NCBI RefSeq assembly: GCF_024972755.1
Contig: NZ_CP087724.1
Span: 310,001 to 374,000 of the forward strand
DNA length: 64,000 nt
Reading direction: 5' to 3'
Source: Halanaeroarchaeum sp. HSR-CO
GTDB taxonomy: Archaea; Halobacteriota; Halobacteria; Halobacteriales; Halobacteriaceae
The notes below the pieces were generated by a model that was not told where the DNA came from, made no database searches, and saw only the letters and a program-made list of their open reading frames with translations. The position numbers and the translations under genes were made by a program. Shown here piece after piece: positions 28,257-35,912 of the stretch. Numbering within the stretch: position 1 is the first letter of the stretch; each line of letters starts with the position of its first letter.

Positions 28257-29408
28257 ATGACAGACCAGCTCCACAAGGGACTCGAGGGCGTGCTCGTCGC
28301 CGAGTCCGAACTCAGCTACATCGACGGGGACGAGGGGACGCTACTCTACCGCGGCTATTCGATCGAAGACCTCGCCGAGGGCGCGAGCTACGAGGAGGTC
28401 CTGTATCTCCTCTGGAACGGATCGCTTCCGACGCGCGCGGAACTCGAGGCGTTCGAGGAATCGATGGCTGCCGAGCGCGCCGTCGACGACGGCATTTACG
28501 ACACGCTCGAGACCCTCGCGGCCGCCGACGAGGAACCGATGGCCGCCCTCCGGACGGCGACCTCGATGCTCTCCACCGAGGAACCGGAAGGCGACGCCGA
28601 GCCGGAGGACCTCGAAGCCGCCACCCGGAAGGGGCGTCGTATCACGGCGAAGATCCCCACCGTGCTCGCGGCCTTCGATCGACTTCGTAACGGGCAGGAC
28701 CCGGTCGAGCCACGCGAGGACCTCTCGCTCGCGGCCAACTTCCTGTACATGCTCACCGGCGAAAAACCGGACCCGGTGGCCGCCGAGACCTTCGACATGG
28801 CGCTCATCCTGCACGCCGACCACGGGTTCAACGCCTCCACGTTCACCGGGATGGTCATCTCCAGTACGCTGGCCGACGTCTACAGCGCGGTAACCGGCGG
28901 TATCGGCGCGCTCTCGGGCCCACTGCACGGCGGTGCCAACCAGGACGTGATGGAGACCCTGATGGAGATCGACGAGAGCCACATGGACCCGCGTGACTGG
29001 GTCGTCGACGCCATCGACCAGGGGCGACGCATTCCCGGGTGGGGCCACCGCGTCTACAACGTCAAGGACCCGCGAGCGAAGATCCTCCAGTCCAAACTCG
29101 ACGACCTGAGCGAGAGTTCGGGCGAGCGCAAGTGGTACGAGTACACCACGACCATCGAGACGTACCTCACGGAGGAAATCGGCCTCCCCGAGAAGGACAT
29201 CGCCCCGAACGTCGACTTCTACTCCGGATCGGTGTACTACCAGCTCGGCATCCCGATCGACATGTACACCCCCATCTTCGCGATGAGTCGCGCCGGCGGC
29301 TGGATCGGGCACATCCTCGAGTACCAGGAGGACAACCGACTCATCCGACCGCGGGCCCGCTACGTCGGGTCCACGTCCGAGGAGTTCGTCCCCATCGACG
29401 ATCGATAG
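28257..29408 (+). CDS. Citrate synthase (paralogue 2)
   Basis: 383 residues, clearly a paralogue of the divergent gene over the full length. The catalytic set is again complete: GALSGPLHGGANQDVM, PGWGHRVYNVKDPRAKIL and APNVDFYSGSVYY. It has the common HADHGFNASTF segment, so on sequence it is at least as good a citrate synthase as its neighbour. An insert of acidic residues (about 105-125) differs between the two. One may act on propionyl-CoA (2-methylcitrate synthase) or they may be used under different conditions; neither methylcitrate dehydratase nor lyase is in the window. Confidence 0.92.
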   Translation: MTDQLHKGLEGVLVAESELSYIDGDEGTLLYRGYSIEDLAEGASYEEVLYLLWNGSLPTRAELEAFEESMAAERAVDDGIYDTLETLAAADEEPMAALRTATSMLSTEEPEGDAEPEDLEAATRKGRRITAKIPTVLAAFDRLRNGQDPVEPREDLSLAANFLYMLTGEKPDPVAAETFDMALILHADHGFNASTFTGMVISSTLADVYSAVTGGIGALSGPLHGGANQDVMETLMEIDESHMDPRDWVVDAIDQGRRIPGWGHRVYNVKDPRAKILQSKLDDLSESSGERKWYEYTTTIETYLTEEIGLPEKDIAPNVDFYSGSVYYQLGIPIDMYTPIFAMSRAGGWIGHILEYQEDNRLIRPRARYVGSTSEEFVPIDDR

Positions 29409-29532
29409 GGGGACAGTCCCTCGGGCCGCCGTATCGGCGATTCAGCGCTATACTTTCACTTTCACTGCGCTTTCGTCGGTTTTACTATCCATCCCCGTGT
29501 CACTCCACATGCGGGTCACACGCTGGGTACAT

Positions 29533-29580
29533 CCCCCTTCCCCCATCTGTACCCCGTTCCCCCATCCCATTTCTCCCCCC
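29533..29580 (-). repeat. C-tract cluster; minus strand has six G-tracts (possible G-quadruplex)
   Basis: On the plus strand the runs are C5, C5, C4, C5, C3 and C6 within 48 nt, separated by 2-7 nt. The minus strand therefore has six guanine tracts with short loops, matching the pattern for intramolecular G-quadruplexes. It lies between the citrate synthase 2 stop and ilvA, 47 nt before the ilvA start. No gene reads through it. Confidence 0.55.
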
Positions 29581-29626
29581 TTTCGAGAAACAAATCGTTA
29601 ACAATCGGTATCGCCAACCGGTGGGC

Positions 29627-30838
29627 ATGCTCGCAGTGCAGGACGTCCTCGAGGCACGCGAACGCGTCAGTGCGGTCGCGAGGCACACGCCACTCGATCA
29701 CTCGCATACACTCTCGGCACTGACCGGTGCCGACGTCCACGCCAAACTCGAGACGTTCCAGCGGACGGGGTCGTTCAAGATCCGTGGAGCGGCCAATCGC
29801 ATCCGGACGCTCTCGACCGCCGAACAGGACGCTGGCGTGGTCACCGCGAGCGCCGGTAACCACGCGCAGGGAGTGGCGCTCGCGGCAACCCGCAGCGACG
29901 TGGATGCGAAGGTGGTCATGCCCGAGCACGCCCCTCACGCGAAGGTCGCCGCCACGCGGAGTTACGGTGCCGAGGTCGTGCTCCACGGCGAGGACTACAA
30001 CGACGCCCAGGCGAAGGCCCACGAGATAGCGGCCGAGGAACGTCGGACCTACGTCCACGCCTTCGACGACGAGTACGTCATGGCCGGGCAGGGGACCATC
30101 GGCCTCGAGATTCTCGCGGACCTCCCATCGGTCGACACCGTGGTCGTCCCCATCGGTGGCGGCGGTCTCATCTCGGGTATCGCGACGGCGCTCGAGGCTG
30201 CCGACCGCGAGATCCGCGTCGTCGGTGTCCAGGCAGCGGGGGCCTCTTCGGTGGCGACGTCGCTCGAGAAGGGCACCGTCCACGAACTGGACGCGGTGAA
30301 CACCATCGCGGACGGCATCGCCACCCGGGCGGTCGGCGAGCTGACCTTCCCGATCATCCAGGAGCGCGTCGACGAGGTCGTGACCGTCTCCGACGACGAG
30401 ATCGCTTTCGCGGTCACCCTGCTGCTCGAGCGCGGCAAGACCCTCGTGGAGGGGGCCGGCGCGGTGCCTCTCGCCGCCCTCCTCGAGGAGAAATTCGATT
30501 ACGAAGCGGAGGAAGTGATCGTCCCGGTTCTGAGCGGTGGCAACATCGACATGAACATGCTCACGACGGTCATCATGCGTGGGTTGGTCGACCAGGGCCG
30601 CTATCTCAAGATCCGGACCGTGATCAAGGACCGGCCGGGGTCGCTCCGGCAGGTCCTCGACGTCCTCGCCGACGAGCGGGCGAACATCTACGCCATCCAG
30701 CACGACCGGACCAGCCGCGACATCGCGATGAGCGACACGGAGGTCGAGATCGACCTCGAGACCCGCGGCGACGATCACGTCGAAGGCCTTCTCGAGCGAC
30801 TGCGGGGGGAGGGCTTCGACGTCGAGGTCCTGGTGTAG
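29627..30838 (+). CDS. ilvA: Threonine ammonia-lyase with ACT domain
   Basis: 403 residues, PLP fold-type II. It deaminates threonine to 2-oxobutyrate, the first step of isoleucine synthesis from threonine. The PLP lysine is K51 in QRTGSFKIRGAANR; the phosphate loop is TASAGNHAQGVAL; the glycine loop is VPIGGGGLISGIA. The last 75 residues (IRTVIKDRPGSLRQVLDVLA) form an ACT domain, usual for feedback regulation or valine/isoleucine sensing. A TATA-like GTTAACA (about 29597-29603) lies 24-30 nt before the ATG; GTG at 29621 is an alternative start. RidA follows 39 nt later. Confidence 0.94.
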   Translation: MLAVQDVLEARERVSAVARHTPLDHSHTLSALTGADVHAKLETFQRTGSFKIRGAANRIRTLSTAEQDAGVVTASAGNHAQGVALAATRSDVDAKVVMPEHAPHAKVAATRSYGAEVVLHGEDYNDAQAKAHEIAAEERRTYVHAFDDEYVMAGQGTIGLEILADLPSVDTVVVPIGGGGLISGIATALEAADREIRVVGVQAAGASSVATSLEKGTVHELDAVNTIADGIATRAVGELTFPIIQERVDEVVTVSDDEIAFAVTLLLERGKTLVEGAGAVPLAALLEEKFDYEAEEVIVPVLSGGNIDMNMLTTVIMRGLVDQGRYLKIRTVIKDRPGSLRQVLDVLADERANIYAIQHDRTSRDIAMSDTEVEIDLETRGDDHVEGLLERLRGEGFDVEVLV

Positions 30839-30877
30839 TGACGAGTACTTAAGTGGGGACCGTCCGAACGGTCGTAC

Positions 30878-31261
30878 ATGAAACGCGTCATCGACTCGGC
30901 CGAGGCCCCCGCCGCCGTCGGGGCGTACAGCCAGGCGACCACGGACGGGTCGCTTCTCTTCACCGCCGGGCAGATCCCTCTCACCCCCGACGGCGACCTG
31001 CTCGACGACGAGGGCGTCGACGTCCAGACCCGGCAGAGTCTGGAGAATATCAAGGCAATCCTCGAGGCGGAGGGCCTGAACATGCAGGACGTCCTGAAGG
31101 TGACCGTCTATCTCGCCGATATCGAGGACTTCGACGTCATGAACGATGCCTACGGCGAGTACTTCAGGGACAACCCGCCCGCCCGCAGTGCGGTGCAGGT
31201 CGGTGCCCTCCCGAAGGGTGTCGACGTCGAGATAGAGGCCATCGCGGCCCAGCGCGACTAA
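30878..31261 (+). CDS. ridA: RidA-family enamine/imine deaminase
   Basis: 127 residues. RidA hydrolyses the reactive enamine and imine released by PLP ammonia-lyases such as IlvA. The family signature NPPARSAVQVGALPKGVDVEIEA is seen in parts: the key Arg sits in ARSAVQVGALPKG and the acidic end in VEIEAIAAQ. FTAGQIPLTPDGDLL and LKVTVYLADIEDF complete it. A TATA-like TACTTAAG (30845-30852) lies 26-33 nt before the ATG, so it has its own promoter, though it follows ilvA directly. Confidence 0.96.
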   Translation: MKRVIDSAEAPAAVGAYSQATTDGSLLFTAGQIPLTPDGDLLDDEGVDVQTRQSLENIKAILEAEGLNMQDVLKVTVYLADIEDFDVMNDAYGEYFRDNPPARSAVQVGALPKGVDVEIEAIAAQRD

Positions 31262-31265
31262 ACCG

Positions 31266-31469
31266 ATGACCGGGCGACGACGAGAACACGTCCTCTGGGG
31301 ACTCGTCGGCGCACTCTCGTTTCTCGTCCTGGCACAGGGGTATCGACTCCTCTGGGACCGGGGCCCGTCCCTGTTGTCCCTGCTGGCAGTCGCCGTGATC
31401 GTCTGGATCGGTGCCGCCGTCGGTAGCGCGCTGCTCGAGTCGTGGCTGGCCGGGAAGAGAAGGGTTTAA
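31266..31469 (+). CDS. Small two-helix membrane protein, unknown
   Basis: 67 residues, with two hydrophobic helices (about 9-23 and 33-57) between basic ends (MTGRRREH and WLAGKRRV). It follows ridA by 4 nt, so co-transcription is likely. No family was recognised with confidence. The stop codon lies inside the TTTAAA element of the tRNA-Ser gene. Confidence 0.65.
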   Translation: MTGRRREHVLWGLVGALSFLVLAQGYRLLWDRGPSLLSLLAVAVIVWIGAAVGSALLESWLAGKRRV

Positions 31470-31470
31470 A
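31465..31470 (+). promoter_or_regulatory. TATA box of tRNA-Ser, inside the stop codon of the preceding gene
   Basis: TTTAAA is 27-32 nt before the first base of the tRNA (31497). Its TAA (31467-31469) is also the stop codon of the 67-residue membrane protein, so one hexamer serves both uses. Confidence 0.65.
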
Positions 31471-31496
31471 CGCCGGACACGGGTACGATGGAATGG

Positions 31497-31578
31497 GCCG
31501 GGATGGCCGAATGGCAAAGCGCACGCCTGGAAAGCGTGTCCCCTTTCGGGGTTCTGGGTTCAAATCCCAGTCCCGGCG
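31497..31578 (+). tRNA. tRNA-Ser (anticodon GGA)
   Basis: 82 nt. Acceptor arms GCCGGGA and TCCCGGC pair fully; the discriminator is G. The anticodon stem CACGC/GCGTG encloses CTGGAAA, giving anticodon GGA (reads UCC/UCU). A class II variable arm with CCCC/GGGG and the T-arm with GGTTCAAATCC are present. CCA is not encoded. A TATA element lies 27-32 nt upstream. Confidence 0.95.
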
Positions 31579-31613
31579 CTTCTTCGACGACTCATCTGTG
31601 ACGAGCACCTCGC

Positions 31614-32495
31614 CTAGCCCCGCCGCACCCACTTCTCCACGCGCTCTGCGGTGGCGGTCCCCTGGAAGACCACGTCGAAGCGATCCGTGGCGACGAGGCC
31701 GCCGAGGAGCGCGACCGCCAGCGCCGCCGAGAACCAGTTGCCGTAGAAGACGTTGACGCCGCCCCAGAGCAGGACGAAACTCACCATGTCGTCGAGGGCG
31801 AACTCGGTGGTCTCGAGTCGATCCAGCAGCTCGGTCCGGGCGAAGGCCGCGTCCAGCGCGAATACGGCGACCGTTCCGCTGAGGAGCCAGCCGGCGTAGT
31901 TCGAGAACGGGACGCCGTAGAACGCGCCACCGCCGAACGACCAGAACTGCAGCGCGACCGCCCCGGGGTCCAGGACCAGGTCGATGACCATGATCGTCGC
32001 GAGGGTGGCGGGCAACCGGACGAACCGCGACTCCGCACGAGGGCCCAGCAACAGCACGGTCAGCAGGTAGGCGTTGACCACGAGGGGGATGAAAAAGACC
32101 GGGAGACCGATGGGGATGCCGCCGACCATCGGCCCGAGAGAGATCTGGTAGGCGAACTCGCCGTACGGCCAGCCAGTCGTGATGCCGACGAACTCGATGG
32201 CGTAGGCGTAGCCCATGAGCCCACCCACCATGACACTCGCGCGGCGGTCGAGGAGCGGGACGATGGCCGCCACGAGCGGGAGCCGCATGACGGCGGTCCC
32301 GAAGAGGAGCAACATGGGCTGGTAGGCGTACGGTTCGGGAATCACGCCCTCGGCACTCGCGACGAGCAGGACGACACCGACGACGGGGAAGGTGACCGCG
32401 ATGGTGAACCGATTCCGCCGGACGAAATCGTCGAATCTGTCTTCCAGTTCGTGCCGACGATCCCCATCCAGGTCGCGCCGACGGCCCTCACGCAT
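31614..32495 (-). CDS. cruF: Bisanhydrobacterioruberin hydratase CruF
   Basis: 293 residues, about seven transmembrane helices, carotenoid hydratase (DUF422/CruF family). In haloarchaea CruF adds water to the C50 carotenoid ends to give bacterioruberin, the red membrane pigment. Family-like segments are GYAYAIEFVGITTGWPYGEF and DLVLDPGAVALQFWSF. It overlaps lyeJ by 8 nt and ends the crtB-crtI/D-lyeJ-cruF run. Confidence 0.92.
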   Translation of the reverse strand: MREGRRRDLDGDRRHELEDRFDDFVRRNRFTIAVTFPVVGVVLLVASAEGVIPEPYAYQPMLLLFGTAVMRLPLVAAIVPLLDRRASVMVGGLMGYAYAIEFVGITTGWPYGEFAYQISLGPMVGGIPIGLPVFFIPLVVNAYLLTVLLLGPRAESRFVRLPATLATIMVIDLVLDPGAVALQFWSFGGGAFYGVPFSNYAGWLLSGTVAVFALDAAFARTELLDRLETTEFALDDMVSFVLLWGGVNVFYGNWFSAALAVALLGGLVATDRFDVVFQGTATAERVEKWVRRG

Positions 32496-33324
32496 AGGCG
32501 AGCCTCCACAGTCCTGCCGCGGTCAGCAGCCCGCCGACGACCGTGTTGATCGCGGGGAAGTACCAGTACGCGGTGCCGACGTCGACGTCACGACCGGCGA
32601 CCCACAGCGCGACCATCGGATAGACGGCCAGCAACGCTCCCGCCCGCCAGTCCAGCGCGCCGAAGGCGACGGCGGCGAGTCCCCACGTAAAGACGCAGTA
32701 CAGGAGGGCACCGCGTTCGCCCAGCACGGTCGCGGTCGTTCGAATACCGCCCTGCCGGTCGGGTTCGACGTCGGGGACCGCGGAGAAGGTGTGCATCGCC
32801 ATGGCCCAGAGCCATCCCCCGACGACCGCGAGCAGCGGTGGCTGACTGCCTGCGATGGCGGCGTAGGCCGCGCCGCCGGGAAGGATGTAGAGGCCGTTGG
32901 AGACCGAATCGAGTGGCGGCCGCACCTTCAACCGAACCGGGGGCACGCTGTAGGCGGCGCCGAGCACCAGAAAGCCCGCGATCCACGGCGCGGCGGGCCG
33001 CGGGACGAGCGAGAGGAGTGCGAGCCCGAGCGCCAGACTGGCGAGCACTGCGATCACGGTCGCCCGTTCGCCCTCGTAGCGAACCTCCCGGTCCGCTTTC
33101 TTCGGATTCCGCCGGTCGATCTCCCGGTCGAAGACGTCGTTGACGCCGTACAGGAAGACGTTCGCGGGGACGAGGAAGTACGCGAACAGGGCGACCGGGA
33201 GGATGGCGAGGAGGTCGGTCGGGCGGTCGGCGCCAAACGCCAGCCCCACCAGCACGGGACCGGCGAGGTACAGCCAGAAGCGGGGGCGGGACTGTCTGAG
33301 GAGGTAGCCGGCGGGCACGGTCAC
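32488..33324 (-). CDS. lyeJ: Lycopene elongase/hydratase LyeJ (UbiA family)
   Basis: 278 residues, UbiA-type membrane prenyltransferase with about eight helices. It adds C5 units from dimethylallyl diphosphate to lycopene and hydrates the ends in bacterioruberin synthesis. The first Asp-rich motif reads NDVFDREIDRRNPKKADR and the second SAVPDVEPDRQGGIRTTA. The ATG overlaps the stop of the desaturase gene (ATGA), and the stop overlaps cruF, so the three genes are coupled. Confidence 0.93.
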   Translation of the reverse strand: MTVPAGYLLRQSRPRFWLYLAGPVLVGLAFGADRPTDLLAILPVALFAYFLVPANVFLYGVNDVFDREIDRRNPKKADREVRYEGERATVIAVLASLALGLALLSLVPRPAAPWIAGFLVLGAAYSVPPVRLKVRPPLDSVSNGLYILPGGAAYAAIAGSQPPLLAVVGGWLWAMAMHTFSAVPDVEPDRQGGIRTTATVLGERGALLYCVFTWGLAAVAFGALDWRAGALLAVYPMVALWVAGRDVDVGTAYWYFPAINTVVGGLLTAAGLWRLAYA

Positions 33325-34853
33325 AGGTCGTCGAGGACGTACTCGGCCGTGTGTTCGCCGCTGATGAGCGTCATCGGGACGCCGATGCCGGGCGTGGTGT
33401 ACGAACCGGTGAAGTACAGCCCGTCGACCGCCGACGATCGGTGCGAGGGGCGGAAGACGGCGGTCTGGCGGAGCGTATGGGCCAGCCCGAGCGCGCTGCC
33501 GGCCTCGCTGTTGAACTGCGAGCGGTAGTCCTCGACGCTCGTCGTCCGCTCCAGGACGATGCGGTCGCGGAGGTCGGTGCCGGTGTGTTCGGCGAGGTCT
33601 GCGAGGATCTGCTCCCGATAGGCCGCCCGCTGTTCCGGACCGTCCTCGAGGTCGGCAGCGATGGGGACCAGTATCACCACGGCGCTGTGACCCTCCGGGG
33701 CGACGGTGTCGTCCGTCTGGGAGGTGACCGAGACGTAGTACGCCGGGTCCGCCGGCCAGGCCGGGTCCTCGAAGATCGTCTCGAAGTGTGGGTCCCAGTC
33801 GCCCGGCAACACGAGCGTGTGGTGCTCGAGATCCGGGACCTCGCCCTCGACGCCCAGATACAGCATGAACGCGGAGGGGGCGTAGGTCCGCGACTCCCAG
33901 TACGAATCGGCGTACTGTCGCTTCTCCGGGGGGAGGAGGTCGCGTTCGGTGTGTGCGTAATCGGCGTCGGAGACGACGACATCGGCCGGGTACGCACCGG
34001 ACTCCGTCCGGACGGAGAACCCGCCACGGGCTCCCTCGATGGCGGTCACCGGCTCACCGGTGTGGTAGGTGACGCCGTGTTCCTCGCCGAGCGCGGCGAT
34101 CCCGTCGACGACGCTGTGCATTCCGCCCTCGGGGTAGAAGACGCCGAGGTTGAAATCGACGTGGCTCATCAGGTTGTACAGCGCCGGCGTGTTCTTCGGG
34201 CTCCCGCCCAGGAAGACGAGCGTGTACTGCAGTATCTGCTGGAGTTTCGGGTGATCGAAGTACGACTCGACGTGGTCTTGCATGGAGCCGAGCAGGCTGA
34301 GCCCGCGGGCGTACACCGCTAGCCGGGGGTCGAGGAAGTCCCGGAGCCTGGAGCGGTCCTCGTAGACGAAATGCTCCATCCCCACCTCGTAGTTCTCCTT
34401 CGAGGTCGCCAGATACTCCCGGAAGGTCTCGCCAGCGCCGGGTTCGTAGGCCTCGAAGAGCGTTTCTAGCTGGTCGAGGTCGCTGGTGACGTCGACGACG
34501 TCGCCGGATGGCCCCGCGGACAGCCCCGGCGGGTCGCCACGGGGGTCCGGGCCGACGTCCTCCTTGAAGAAGATGCGATAGTGCGGATTCAGGCGTTTCA
34601 GCCCGTAGTACTGGGAGGGTGCCCGGTCGAAGTGGCCGAAAAAGCGCTCGAAGACGTCCGGCATCAGATACCAGGACGGCCCGGTGTCGAATCGGAACCC
34701 GTCGGCCTCGATGGTTCCCGCACGGCCGCCGAGTTGCCCGTTCTTCTCGAGGACCGTCACGTCGGCCCCGGCGTCGGCGAGATAGCTCGCGGTCGAGAGC
34801 CCGCCGAACCCGCCGCCCACGACGACGATATCGGTGCCGCTGGCGTCGGTCAC
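33321..34853 (-). CDS. crtD: Carotenoid desaturase (CrtI/CrtD family)
   Basis: 510 residues. FAD-dependent desaturase: the dinucleotide fold reads DIVVVGGGFGGLSTASYLAD at about residues 6-25, then LEKNGQLGGRAGT; the C-terminal family segment is LYFTGSYTTPGIGVPMTL. In haloarchaea the desaturase next to lyeJ and cruF is the 3',4'-desaturase CrtD, but a phytoene desaturase role (CrtI) is possible because the gene follows crtB. Start GTG at 34853, sharing GTGA with the crtB stop; upstream in-frame codons lie within crtB and are rejected. Confidence 0.9.
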   Translation of the reverse strand: MTDASGTDIVVVGGGFGGLSTASYLADAGADVTVLEKNGQLGGRAGTIEADGFRFDTGPSWYLMPDVFERFFGHFDRAPSQYYGLKRLNPHYRIFFKEDVGPDPRGDPPGLSAGPSGDVVDVTSDLDQLETLFEAYEPGAGETFREYLATSKENYEVGMEHFVYEDRSRLRDFLDPRLAVYARGLSLLGSMQDHVESYFDHPKLQQILQYTLVFLGGSPKNTPALYNLMSHVDFNLGVFYPEGGMHSVVDGIAALGEEHGVTYHTGEPVTAIEGARGGFSVRTESGAYPADVVVSDADYAHTERDLLPPEKRQYADSYWESRTYAPSAFMLYLGVEGEVPDLEHHTLVLPGDWDPHFETIFEDPAWPADPAYYVSVTSQTDDTVAPEGHSAVVILVPIAADLEDGPEQRAAYREQILADLAEHTGTDLRDRIVLERTTSVEDYRSQFNSEAGSALGLAHTLRQTAVFRPSHRSSAVDGLYFTGSYTTPGIGVPMTLISGEHTAEYVLDDL

Positions 34854-35857
34854 GGCGACCACCGCAGGAGCGTATCGGCGACCGACTTCGAAACGGGTCC
34901 CAGCGGCCCGCTGGTCGTCGAAGAGCTCCCCGCTGGCTTCCCTTCCTTCGGGATGGCACTCGCCCGTTCGAACGTCACTATCGGATCCTTCGTAATCTGC
35001 CAGTGGAGCGCCGTCCTCGCGACGGCACGCAGTCGGTCGCGCCACGAGAGTTCCGGATGGTTCGAGAGGACGTCGTAGCCGTGGCGCCGGATCAACCGGT
35101 GGTGTTCGGCGTAGAGGACCGCCGAGAGGAGGACGCCGAACTGGACGTCCTCGGGCAGGTACGGGATCCCCTCGACGCCGGTCCGGTATCGTTCTTCCGC
35201 GCGTTCGAGTTCGTGGAGGACCGCCGCGGCGACCCCGGGGGTGAACACCTTCTCGCGGACCTCACGCTCGGAGGCGCCGTACTGCTCGAACGTGGCAATC
35301 GGGAGATAGATTCGATCGTACCGATCGATATCCTCGCTGACGTCCCGGATGAAGTTCGTCAACTGGAAGGCCTCGGCGAGGGCCTTCGCGTGCGGTCGCG
35401 CAGCCGCCGGAAGCTCCGGCGCCATGACGTCGATCAGCATCTCGGCGACGGCGACAGAGGAGCCCCGAAGGTACGCCTCGAGGTCCTCGTAGGTCTCGTA
35501 CCGGTTGGTCTCGACGTCGGTGAGCATACTGTCGATGAAGACGTCGATCTCCGCGTCGTCCATGCCGTACTCCTCGCGGAGGCGGTTCGTGGCGAGCAGG
35601 ACGGGATCGTCGGTGTCGCGTTCGCCCTTCGCCGTCGCCCGTATCGTCTCGAGACGGTCGCGTTGCTCCGCGGGCGTGGCATCCCCCGGGTCGTCGACCA
35701 CCTCGTCTGCGATCCGGAAGAACGCGTAGAGAACGTACGTCGGATGACGCGCCCGGTCGGGAAGTACGCGCGTCGCGACGTGGAACGTGGCGCCCGTTTG
35801 TTGCTGGATCGCCCGGCTCCTGGCGACGTGACTCTTCGTTGGCCGTGGCTGATTCAC
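34850..35857 (-). CDS. crtB: Phytoene synthase
   Basis: 335 residues. It joins two geranylgeranyl diphosphates into phytoene. Both Asp-rich metal motifs are visible: YAFFRIADEVVDDPGD (about 44-59) and LTNFIRDVSEDIDRYDR. The start is GTG at 35857 (GTGAATCAG); an ATG just upstream is out of frame and stops at once. A TATA-like run lies 21-31 nt before it, so a leaderless GTG start is likely. First gene of the bacterioruberin operon. Confidence 0.94.
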   Translation of the reverse strand: MNQPRPTKSHVARSRAIQQQTGATFHVATRVLPDRARHPTYVLYAFFRIADEVVDDPGDATPAEQRDRLETIRATAKGERDTDDPVLLATNRLREEYGMDDAEIDVFIDSMLTDVETNRYETYEDLEAYLRGSSVAVAEMLIDVMAPELPAAARPHAKALAEAFQLTNFIRDVSEDIDRYDRIYLPIATFEQYGASEREVREKVFTPGVAAAVLHELERAEERYRTGVEGIPYLPEDVQFGVLLSAVLYAEHHRLIRRHGYDVLSNHPELSWRDRLRAVARTALHWQITKDPIVTFERASAIPKEGKPAGSSSTTSGPLGPVSKSVADTLLRWSP

Positions 35858-35877
35858 GTTGACATATCAAACGGTAG

Positions 35878-35888
35878 CAAAAAATATG
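35878..35888 (-). promoter_or_regulatory. TATA element of the bacterioruberin operon
   Basis: On the minus strand the sequence CATATTTTTTG lies 21-31 nt before the crtB GTG. It is the only AT-rich stretch in the 55-nt gap to the next gene and would drive crtB-crtD-lyeJ-cruF. Confidence 0.6.
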
Positions 35889-35912
35889 AGTGTTTGGGTT
35901 GAGGCGGGGACC

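Noticed and set aside
35858-35880. ATG upstream of crtB as its start
   Set aside because: It is out of frame and meets TGA after two codons; GTG at 35857 is in frame with the conserved N-terminus.
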